Assembly (NCBI RefSeq): GCF_020886775.1
Contig: NZ_AP024525.1
Span: 2,542,001 to 2,606,000 of the forward strand
Source of the DNA: Sinomonas cyclohexanicum
GTDB lineage: Bacteria; Actinomycetota; Actinomycetes; Actinomycetales; Micrococcaceae
DNA: 64,000 bases
Direction: 5' to 3'
The translations under genes and the position numbers were made by a program. Of this stretch, positions 16,960 to 23,633 are shown piece after piece; the stretch's first letter is position 1, and each line of letters begins with the position of its first letter. The notes under the pieces were generated by a model. The model saw nothing but the letters and a program-made list of their open reading frames with translations, was not told the DNA's origin and searched no databases.

Positions 16960-18123
16960 ATGCAGACTTCAGCAACCATGACGGCCGCCCTGGGCCGCGC
17001 GGGCCTGGCCGGGGTGCCCCGGAAGCCGATCCCCCAGCTCCCGGAGGCAGCCGCGGTCGGCGCCGTTGTGACGGACACCGAGCTCATCGAGCTCTACCGG
17101 CTCATGACCGCGGTCCGCCACCTCGACCAGGCCGCCATCGCGTGGCAGCGGCAGGGCATCCTCCCCGCCTATGCCCCCGAGCTCGGCCAGGAGGCGGCGC
17201 AGGTCGGCTCGGCACTCGCGATGGACACCTCGCGCGACTTCATCTTCCCGACCTACCGCGAACTGGGCGTGGCCCGCGCGGCCGGCGTGGACATGGTCCA
17301 GTACATGTCCACCCATCTGGCCACGTGGCACGGCGGCCTCTGGGACCCGGCGGCCACGCACGTGGCCCCGATCCAGGCCGTCGTGGCCGGCTCGGTGCTC
17401 CACGCGGTCGGCTGGGCCCACGGCCAGACGCTCGCGGCAGGCGGAACCGGCACGGCCGGCGCGGCTCCCACTGGCCCGGCCGCCGGCCTCAATGTCGCCA
17501 TCACCTACCTCGGCGATGGCGCCTCGAGCCAGGGCGACGTCCATGAGGCCATGAACTTCGCCGGGGTCTTCAAGGCTCCGGTGGTGTTCTTCGTCCAGAA
17601 CAACGGGTGGGCGATCTCCGTCCCGACCGAGCGCCAGGTGGCCGGTGGCCGCGTCGCGGCCCGCGGCGCCGGCTACGCCATCCCCGCACTGCAGGTGGAC
17701 GGCAACGACGCGGCCGCGGTGCTCGAGGCGACCCGTCGCGCCGTCGCCCACGCCCGCGCAGGCCACGGCCCCGTGATCATCGAGGCGATGACGTACCGCC
17801 GCGGCCCGCACGCCACGAGCGACGACCCGGGCCGCTACCGATCGCTCGACGCGGAGCGCGCCGACGGCGGCGCCGACCCGCTGGCCCGCCTCCGCGAACG
17901 GATCATCGACCGCGGAATCGCCGACGCCGGTGCCCTCGACGCGCTCGACGCCGACGCCGCCCGCGAGGCCGAGGTCGTCCGCGCCGGCGTGCTCGCCCTG
18001 GGCCCGCGCCCCGGCGCCGAGATGTTCGACTTCGTCTTCACCGAGCCCACCGACGAGCTGCTGCGCCAGAAGAAGCGATGGAAAGAAGAATCCGACTGGC
18101 GTGAGGAGTCCGAGCATGCCTGA
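16960..18123 (+). CDS. 2-oxoacid dehydrogenase E1 component, alpha subunit
   Basis: A 387-residue thiamine-diphosphate enzyme subunit of the pyruvate/branched-chain 2-oxoacid dehydrogenase type. The substrate-channel segment GILPAYAPELGQEAAQVGSALAM and the TPP/Mg motif (GDGASSQGDVHEAMNF, ending in VQNNGWAISVPTE, about residues 185-217) are intact. The order with E1 beta, a lipoyl protein and an upstream Lrp regulator favours a branched-chain keto-acid or related complex, but pyruvate cannot be excluded. The ATG follows the predicted -10 box by 6 bases. Its stop overlaps the E1 beta start by 8 bases. Confidence 0.88.
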   Translation: MQTSATMTAALGRAGLAGVPRKPIPQLPEAAAVGAVVTDTELIELYRLMTAVRHLDQAAIAWQRQGILPAYAPELGQEAAQVGSALAMDTSRDFIFPTYRELGVARAAGVDMVQYMSTHLATWHGGLWDPAATHVAPIQAVVAGSVLHAVGWAHGQTLAAGGTGTAGAAPTGPAAGLNVAITYLGDGASSQGDVHEAMNFAGVFKAPVVFFVQNNGWAISVPTERQVAGGRVAARGAGYAIPALQVDGNDAAAVLEATRRAVAHARAGHGPVIIEAMTYRRGPHATSDDPGRYRSLDAERADGGADPLARLRERIIDRGIADAGALDALDADAAREAEVVRAGVLALGPRPGAEMFDFVFTEPTDELLRQKKRWKEESDWREESEHA

Positions 18124-19198
18124 GACGCTGGCCACGACCCCGGGGACCGCCCCACCGGCGGCCCGCACCCTCTCGCTCCAGACCGCGCTCAACCTCGCCC
18201 TCGACGAACTGCTCGCCGAGGACCCGAAGGTCCTGGTCCTCGGGGAGGACGTCGGCACCCTCGGCGGGGTCTTCCGCGTGACGAGCGGCCTCGCAGCCGC
18301 CCACGGCACGCAGCGGGTCTTCGACACGCCGCTGGCCGAATCCGGGATCCTGGGCATGTCGGTCGGCCTCGCGATGGCCGGTTTCCGGCCCATTCCCGAA
18401 GTGCAGTTCGACGGCTTCGCCTACCCGGCGATGAACCAGATCATCACCCAGCTGGGCCGGATGAACTACCGCTCGCGCGGCACGATCCCCATGCCGGTGA
18501 CCCTGCGTGTCCCGAGCTTCGGCGGGATCCGGGCACCGGAGCACCACGGCGAGAGCCTCGAAGCCGTGTTCGCGCACGTCCCCGGGCTCAAGGTCGTCTC
18601 CCCCGCGGACCCTCAGCAGGGCTACACGCTCCTGAAGGCGGCCGTGCGGATGAACGATCCGGTGATCTTCATGGAGCCCAAGTCCCGCTACTGGCAGAAG
18701 GGGCCCGTCGTCACCGAGGCTGACGCGGCAGGCGCCGTCGCGACCGGCGCAGCGCACGACGGCGGCGCCTCGCCTGATGCGGGCACGGTCACCGGAGCGC
18801 GGGTCGCCCGCAGCGGCCGCCACCTCACGCTCGTCGCCTGGGGCGCCATGGTGGCCCGCTGCCTCCAGGTCGCCGAGCTGGCCGCAGAGGACGGGATCGA
18901 CGTCGAGGTCGTGGACCTGCGCTGGCTCAAGCCAATCGACGCCGAAACCCTGGCGACGTCCGTCGCGAAGACGCGGCGCGCCGTCGTCGTGCATGAGGCC
19001 CCGCTCACCGCAGGCCTCGGCGCCGAGGTGGCCCAGCTCATCACCGAGCGGTGCTTCGGGACGCTCAAGGCGCCCGTTGAGCGCGTCACCGGCTTCGACG
19101 TACCGTATCCCTCAGGTGACCTGGAGGACGAGTACATCCCGAATATCGACCGCATCCTGTTCGGCATCCAGCGAGTATTGGAGTACAAGCGTGGCTGA
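18116..19198 (+). CDS. 2-oxoacid dehydrogenase E1 component, beta subunit
   Basis: A 360-residue transketolase-like beta subunit that completes the E1 active site. Typical segments are TLSLQTALNLALDELLAEDPKV, VLGEDVGTLGGVFRVT, DTPLAESGILGMSVGLAMAG, PVTLRVPSFGGI, HHGESLEAVFAHVPGLKVV and VEVVDLRWLKPID. A Gly/Ala/Thr-rich insertion near residues 210-230 (AAHDGGASPDAGTVTGA) looks like a loop expansion. GAGGAG precedes the ATG. Both ends overlap the neighbours by 8 bases, so E1 alpha, E1 beta and the lipoyl protein are translationally coupled. Confidence 0.9.
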   Translation: MPETLATTPGTAPPAARTLSLQTALNLALDELLAEDPKVLVLGEDVGTLGGVFRVTSGLAAAHGTQRVFDTPLAESGILGMSVGLAMAGFRPIPEVQFDGFAYPAMNQIITQLGRMNYRSRGTIPMPVTLRVPSFGGIRAPEHHGESLEAVFAHVPGLKVVSPADPQQGYTLLKAAVRMNDPVIFMEPKSRYWQKGPVVTEADAAGAVATGAAHDGGASPDAGTVTGARVARSGRHLTLVAWGAMVARCLQVAELAAEDGIDVEVVDLRWLKPIDAETLATSVAKTRRAVVVHEAPLTAGLGAEVAQLITERCFGTLKAPVERVTGFDVPYPSGDLEDEYIPNIDRILFGIQRVLEYKRG

Positions 19199-19520
19199 GA
19201 TCTCCTTCCCCCTCCCCGACCTCGGCGAGGGCCTCATCGAGGCCACAGTCCTCGAGTGGCTCGTCGGCGAGGGCGACCAGGTCGAGCGCAACCAGCCGAT
19301 GGTCGAGGTAGAGACGACCAAGTCCGCCCTCGAGCTCCCGTCGCCGCAGGCCGGCGTCGTGAAGAAGGTGTACGGCGCCCCGGGCGAGGTGATCAAGGTC
19401 GGCGAGCCGCTCATCGTCTTCGAGGTCGCGGACGAGACCGCGGGTATCGTGGGGACCGTCCCGTCAGAGGGCACTCCCAAGCGACGGGTGCGCCTCTCCG
19501 CGAACCTCGACGACGACTGA
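19191..19520 (+). CDS. Stand-alone lipoyl-domain protein (short E2-like subunit)
   Basis: Only 109 residues: a complete lipoyl domain (1-78, LPDLGEGLIEATVLEWLVGEGD, with lipoyl lysine K44 in ETTKSALELPSP) and a short basic-then-acidic tail ending NLDDD. The usual E2 features, namely the peripheral subunit-binding domain and the acyltransferase domain with HxxxDG, are absent. Neither neighbouring frame supplies them. It should carry the acyl group from E1, but the acyltransferase must come from elsewhere or be replaced. The GTG start overlaps the E1 beta stop by 8 bases. Confidence 0.85.
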   Translation: MAEISFPLPDLGEGLIEATVLEWLVGEGDQVERNQPMVEVETTKSALELPSPQAGVVKKVYGAPGEVIKVGEPLIVFEVADETAGIVGTVPSEGTPKRRVRLSANLDDD

Positions 19521-19540
19521 ATATGCAAGGAGTGATCAGC

Positions 19541-20365
19541 GTGATGGCTGGGCAGCACGCGGGCGCCCCCGCGCACCACACGGTCGAGGGGACCGACCCC
19601 GGGCTCAATGTCGTCGTGGCCGAGCCCGAGAGCCCGGCGGCGCTCCCGCCCGTCCTGCTCATTCACGGGTTCGCCTCCTCCGTAGCCCTCAACTGGGAGC
19701 AGAGCGGGTGGATCTCGGCGCTCACGGCGGCGGGGCGGCGGGTGATCGCCGTCGACCTTCCCGGCCACGGCCTGAGCCAGGCACCCGAGGACGTCGACTC
19801 GTACACGCCCGGGCGGATCCGCGCAGACCTGCTGCAGATCGTGACCGATGCGGGAGCGAGGCCGATCTCCGCCGCGCATCCGGGCAGCGGCCTCGACGTG
19901 GTCGGCTACTCGCTCGGCTCACGGCTCGCGTGGGAATTCGGGGCGACGCAGCCCGCTCTCGTGCGGCGCCTCGTGCTGGGCGGCCCGAGCAGCCGCGACC
20001 CCCTCGCGGAGTTCGACCTCCCTGCCGCACAGCGGTTCCTCGCGGACGGGACGCCGATCGCCGACGCGTCCACGGCGAACCTCGTGACCATGGCTCAGGC
20101 CTCCCCCGGCTCGGACATGTACGCGCTCCTCTCCCTCGTGGAGGGCATCAAGGAAGAGCCGTTCGAGGCCGCCGAGGCCGTGCCCCACCAGCCCATGCTC
20201 ATGGTCTCGGGCGAGAGGGACGAACGGATTGCGGCGCTCGAGGTGCTCCGGGGCCTCGCCCCCTCAGCCGAGGTGCTCATTGTCCCAGGACGCAACCACG
20301 TCAACGTGGTCACCGCCCGTGCGTTCAAGCAGGCCGCGATCGAGTTCCTCACCCGGGCCATCTGA
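19541..20365 (+). CDS. Alpha/beta hydrolase, AcoC-like
   Basis: A 274-residue alpha/beta hydrolase with oxyanion segment LLIHGFASS (39-47), VDLPGHGLSQ, nucleophile elbow GYSLGS (S124), an aspartate in SGERDER and the catalytic histidine in GRNHVNV. Start GTG 19541 is chosen because AAGGAG lies 8 bases upstream; ATG 19523 has no such site. It begins 20 bases after the lipoyl gene in the same operon. Acetoin dehydrogenase E2 (AcoC) of Pseudomonas has a lipoyl domain fused to just such a hydrolase domain, so this pair looks like a split AcoC. Function in acyl transfer is inference. Confidence 0.75.
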   Translation: MMAGQHAGAPAHHTVEGTDPGLNVVVAEPESPAALPPVLLIHGFASSVALNWEQSGWISALTAAGRRVIAVDLPGHGLSQAPEDVDSYTPGRIRADLLQIVTDAGARPISAAHPGSGLDVVGYSLGSRLAWEFGATQPALVRRLVLGGPSSRDPLAEFDLPAAQRFLADGTPIADASTANLVTMAQASPGSDMYALLSLVEGIKEEPFEAAEAVPHQPMLMVSGERDERIAALEVLRGLAPSAEVLIVPGRNHVNVVTARAFKQAAIEFLTRAI

Positions 20366-20376
20366 GGGTCAGCTTC

Positions 20377-20476
20377 TGGAAGTCAGGTCCTGCGGGTCAC
20401 CACCCGTCGGATCTGACCTCAGTGTGAGTATCCGCGAGTCGACCTGCTGGATGTGACTCCTAGGACCTGACCTCCA
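20377..20476. repeat. Left remnant of a degenerate 14-base repeat array
   Basis: Units in both orientations occur after the hydrolase stop: TGGAAGTCAGGTCC (20377-20390) and TGCGGGTCACCACC (20391-20404), then GGATGTGACTCCTA (20449-20462) and GGACCTGACCTCCA (20463-20476), with decayed copies in between. The last unit abuts the IS110-family element, and the array resumes in phase at 23490. Confidence 0.65.
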
Positions 20477-20477
20477 G

Positions 20478-20749
20478 CATGGGGGCGCCGCCTGCGGGGC
20501 GCACCGTGGTGCGCGAAGGTTCGTGCGTGGCCGGTGGTTGCGCCGTGTGTGTGCGGGATGGATGCTGGGGGTGTCCGTCGCGGTCGACCCCGAACCTTCT
20601 GTGGTGCCGGTGAGCCTGTCCTCCAGCATGGTGGCGGAGGGCCTCCGCGGGAACCGTGGATTGGTGCCTTTGAGCCCGAGCGTCAGACTTCCGAATCTCT
20701 CCTGCCCTCCCCGCGGCGGACGCCATTCCGATCGGAAAGGAGCCAGGCG
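20478..20749 (+). other. IS110 5' leader, candidate bridge-RNA region
   Basis: 272 non-coding bases precede the transposase start, a typical place for the bridge RNA of IS110 elements. A perfect nine-base inverted repeat GAAGGTTCG (20515-20523) and CGAACCTTC (20591-20599) closes a 67-base GC-rich loop. A 17-base segment at 20620-20636 repeats the left junction at 20471-20487 with one mismatch. The GAACCTTC part also matches the right end of the element (23477-23484). These matches to target and donor ends are what guide loops would show. No fold was computed. Confidence 0.35.
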
Positions 20750-21087
20750 ATGGAACTCCTCCATCCCAGGTGCGCGGGAATCGACATCTCCAAGCGGGAC
20801 GCGAAGGTCTGCGTCCGCATCGCCGGGACGGGCCGCGTCAAGGCCGTCGAGACGGTCACGACATGGTCCTCCATGACCGGTCAGATCCTGGCCCTGCGCG
20901 AACACCTCGCCCAGCAGCAGGTCACGTGCGTGGTCATGGAGGCCACCAGCGACTACTGGAAGCCGTTCTACTACCTCCTCGAGGACCTGCCCGGGGTCGA
21001 GGTCATGCTGGTCAACGCCCGGCAGGTGAAGAACGTCCCGGGAAGGAAGACCGACGTCGCCGACGCGACCTGGCTGGCCCAGCTCGG
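20750..21087 (+). pseudogene. IS110-family transposase, 5' part (interrupted)
   Basis: The N-terminal DEDD RuvC-like domain begins MELLHPRCAGIDISKRDAKV, with acidic residues in GIDIS, VMEATSDYW and KTDVADATWLAQL. An AAAGGAG site lies 7 bases before ATG 20750. The reading frame enters the IS256 left end after LAQLG and stops at 21145. Joining 20750-21087 to 22554-23454 restores an uninterrupted 412-residue transposase, so the gene was intact before the second insertion. Confidence 0.88.
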
Positions 21088-22545
21088 GAGGGTGTCAGAT
21101 GGTTTGTGTGAGGGCGGTGTCCCTGACAGAAAGCCGAGACACTGATGAGCATGGTCAGCAAGGAAGAGCGGCAGGAGCGCCGCAGGGCCCAGCGTGAGGG
21201 CGTGGAAGCGCTCGAGGCGTCGGGGGCGCTGGATGAGCTGTACTCGATGATCGATGCCGGGCAGGTCCAGCTCGAGGGCAGGGACGGGCTGATCCAGCAG
21301 CTGATCAAGGCCGGCCTCGAGCGCGGGATGCAGGCCGAGCTGTCGGACCACCTCGGGTACGAGAAGGGCGACCCGGACGCGGCGCTGTTCCCGAACTCGC
21401 GCAACGGCTCGTTCCCGAAGACTGTCGGCACGATCGCCGGGGACGTGGAGCTCGCGGTCCCGCGGGACCGGGACGGGACCTTCACACCGATGCTCGTGCC
21501 CAAGGGCGCCCGGCGCCTGTCCGGGCTCGATGACATGATCATCTCCCTGTACGCGGGCGGGATGACGGTGCGCGACATCGAGCATCACCTCGTCTCCACG
21601 GTCGGCACCGAGGTCAGCCGCGAGACGATCTCCAAGGTCACCGACGAGGTCCTGGACGAGGTCCTGGCCTGGCAGCGCCGGCCGCTGGAGTCCTTCTACC
21701 CGGTCATCTACCTGGACGCGATCGTGGTCAAGGTCCGCGACGGGGCGCACGTGCGCAACAAGGCCGCGCACATCGCGGTCGGGGTGGACATGGACGGGAT
21801 CAAGCACGTGCTCGGGATCTGGGTCCAGGCCGCCGAGGGCGCGAAGTTCTGGGCCGGGGTATGCGCCGAGCTGGCCAACCGCGGCGTCCGGGACGTACTC
21901 ATCGTCTGCTGCGACGGGCTCACCGGCTTCCCCGAGGCGATCGAGGCAACCTGGCCCGAGTCGCTGGTGCAGACCTGCGTGGTGCACCTGATCCGGGCCT
22001 CGATGCGGTTCGTGGCCTACGGCCAGCGCAAGGCCGTCGCCGCGGCCCTCAAGACGGTCTATCAGGCCCCGAACGAGGCCGCCGCGAAGGCGGCCCTTGA
22101 GGAGTTCGCGGCCTCCGAGCTGGGGAAGAAGAACCCCAACACGGTCCGGGCGTTCCAGGACGCCTGGGAGCGGTTCATCCCGTTCCTGGCGTTCCCGCCG
22201 ATGCTGCGCCGGGTCATCTACACCACCAACGCGATCGAGTCGCTGAACTACCAGCTGCGCAAGGTCATCAAGAACCGCGGCCACTTCCCCTCCGACGACG
22301 CGGTCGTGAAGCTGCTCTGGCTCGCGATCTGCAACATCGAGGACAAGCGCGCCCGCCAACGGGCCAAGGAGCGCGGACTGCCCGCACACCGGCGCAAGGC
22401 CGACGGGCGCCTCGTCCAAGGCCAGGTCACCACGAACTGGAAGCAGGCCCTGGCCCAGCTCGCCCTGGCCTACCCCGAACGCATCAACCCCTACCTCTGA
22501 ACCAAACCGGAGACCGACCACTCACACAAACAACTTGACACGCTC
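21088..22545 (+). mobile_element. IS256-family insertion sequence (1458 bases)
   Basis: Imperfect 25-base terminal inverted repeats are at 21088-21112 and 22521-22545, starting GAGGGTGTCA and, on the other strand, GAGCGTGTCA, and matching at 21 of 25 positions. An exact 8-base target duplication, CAGCTCGG, flanks the element at 21080-21087 and 22546-22553. Both are standard for IS256. The intact ends, intact transposase and exact duplication indicate a recent insertion. Confidence 0.93.
21145..22500 (+). CDS. IS256-family (Mutator) transposase
   Basis: A 451-residue transposase with a full DDE core: the first aspartate in VIYLDAIVVKVRDG, the second in VLIVCCDGLTGFPEAI and the glutamate in YTTNAIESLNYQLRK. 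CVVHLIRASMRFV between the second and third residues is typical of the Mutator/IS256 group. The N-terminal 120 residues (LIQQLIKAGLERGMQAELSDHLGYEKG) form the DNA-binding part. The frame is intact and it should be active. No strong ribosome site precedes the ATG. Confidence 0.95.
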   Translation: MSMVSKEERQERRRAQREGVEALEASGALDELYSMIDAGQVQLEGRDGLIQQLIKAGLERGMQAELSDHLGYEKGDPDAALFPNSRNGSFPKTVGTIAGDVELAVPRDRDGTFTPMLVPKGARRLSGLDDMIISLYAGGMTVRDIEHHLVSTVGTEVSRETISKVTDEVLDEVLAWQRRPLESFYPVIYLDAIVVKVRDGAHVRNKAAHIAVGVDMDGIKHVLGIWVQAAEGAKFWAGVCAELANRGVRDVLIVCCDGLTGFPEAIEATWPESLVQTCVVHLIRASMRFVAYGQRKAVAAALKTVYQAPNEAAAKAALEEFAASELGKKNPNTVRAFQDAWERFIPFLAFPPMLRRVIYTTNAIESLNYQLRKVIKNRGHFPSDDAVVKLLWLAICNIEDKRARQRAKERGLPAHRRKADGRLVQGQVTTNWKQALAQLALAYPERINPYL

Positions 22546-22553
22546 CAGCTCGG

Positions 22554-23454
22554 CGCGCACGGGCTCGTGCGGGCCTCGCTCGTCCCCCCGGCCCCGATCC
22601 GCCAGCTGCGCGACCTGACCCGGACCCGCACCGCGATCACCCGCGACCGGGCCCGGGAGGCCCAGCGACTGGAGAAGCTCCTGGAGGACGCCGGGATCAA
22701 GCTCTCCTCCGTCGCCACGGACATCCTCGGGGTCTCCGGGCGGGCCATGCTCGAGGCCCTGATCACCGGAAACACCGACCCCGGGGCCATGGCGGAGCTG
22801 GCCAGGACCAGCCTCAGGCCCAAGATCCCAGCCCTGACCGAGGCCCTGACCGGCCGGTTCACCGCCCACCACGCCTTCCTGGCCCGGATCCACCTGGACC
22901 TGATCGACCAGCACACCGCCGCGATCGAGACCCTCACCGCACAGATCGAGGCGCTCATGGAGCCCTTTCGCGGCTTCCACGACCTGATCACCACCATCCC
23001 GGGGATCAGCACCACGATCGCCGACGTCATCGTCGCCGAGACCGGCGCGGACATGTCCCGCTTCCCCACCGCCGAGCACCTGGCCTCCTGGGCCGGCACC
23101 GCCCCGGGGAACAACGAATCCGCCGGCAGGGTCAAGTCCTCCCGCACCCGCCCCGGCAACCCCTACCTCCTGGGAGCCCTGGGCATCTTCGCCATGGTCT
23201 GCGCGAACCACCCCGGCACCTACCTCCACGCCAAATACCGCCGCATCGCCGCCCGCCGCGGCCCGATGAGGGCCATCGTCGCACTCGAGCACACGCTCCT
23301 GGTCACAATCTGGCACATGGGCACCACCGGCACCCTCTACCAGGACCCCGGCCCCGACTACTACACCCGCAACCACCCCGACCGCGCCAAGAACCGCGCC
23401 ATCCACCAGCTACAGGCCCTCGGATACAACGTCACCCTCGACCACGCCTCATAA
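22554..23454 (+). pseudogene. IS110-family transposase, 3' part (interrupted)
   Basis: The C-terminal part carries the Transposase_20 domain: a coiled linker (ITRDRAREAQRLEKLLEDAGI), then DLITTIPGISTTIADVIVAETG and SWAGTAPGNNESAGRVKSSRTRPGN, which includes the conserved serine region, and the end LQALGYNVTLDHAS. It is in frame with the 5' part once the IS256 element and one copy of its 8-base duplication are removed. It has no start of its own, so no functional transposase is expected. Confidence 0.88.
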
Positions 23455-23489
23455 CCCAACGAGCACACCCCACCGGAACCTTCGCGTCA

Positions 23490-23517
23490 GAAGGTGACCC
23501 CCAGGAGAGGACCTTCA
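23490..23517. repeat. Right remnant of the 14-base repeat array
   Basis: Two in-phase units, GAAGGTGACCCCCA (23490-23503) and GGAGAGGACCTTCA (23504-23517), directly follow the right end of the IS110-family element and continue the phase of the units at 20449-20476. Confidence 0.65.
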
Positions 23518-23534
23518 GATCCGCGTCTTTGGGG

Positions 23535-23594
23535 TTGACGCCATGGGTGTTCCACGGCACACTGGATCGTATACGATGATCGTATACGATCCAG
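23535..23594 (+). promoter_or_regulatory. Promoter and 33-base palindromic operator of the homoprotocatechuate operon
   Basis: Positions 23562-23594 form a perfect palindrome: arm CTGGATCGTATACGAT, central G, then the reverse complement. Each arm contains the 12-base palindrome ATCGTATACGAT (23566-23577 and 23579-23590), so two identical self-complementary boxes sit 13 bases apart. GTATAC-centred sites are typical of GntR-family regulators, and one is encoded in the operon. TTGACG (23535-23540) with a weak CACACT -10 (23558-23563) would start transcription inside the palindrome, consistent with repression. Confidence 0.7.
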
Positions 23595-23633
23595 TTCCGG
23601 TTGACGGGGCTGCAACTCGAGGGAGAGGGAACC

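Larger units (their letters stand above)
20476..23490 (+). mobile_element. IS110-family element carrying a nested IS256-family element
   Basis: The element lies between two AG dinucleotides (20476-20477 and 23489-23490). Removing everything between them, with one AG retained, restores three consecutive in-phase 14-base repeats: GGACCTGACCTCCA, GAAGGTGACCCCCA, GGAGAGGACCTTCA. Without the nested IS256 and its duplication the element would be about 1547 bases, a normal IS110 length. There are no terminal inverted repeats or long duplication, as expected for IS110 and its DEDD/serine recombinase chemistry. Boundaries are inferred from the repeat phase and carry an uncertainty of 1-2 bases. Confidence 0.7.

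Noticed and set aside
19191-20365. The short lipoyl protein as a frameshifted full-length E2
   Set aside because: The downstream sequence in every frame up to 20365 encodes the hydrolase, with no trace of a subunit-binding or acyltransferase domain, so a simple frameshift cannot explain it.
20476-23490. A composite transposon carrying the neighbouring catabolic genes
   Set aside because: There is a single IS110 element with one nested IS256 and no second copy on the far side of the hpa cluster, and all internal sequence is accounted for by the two IS elements.
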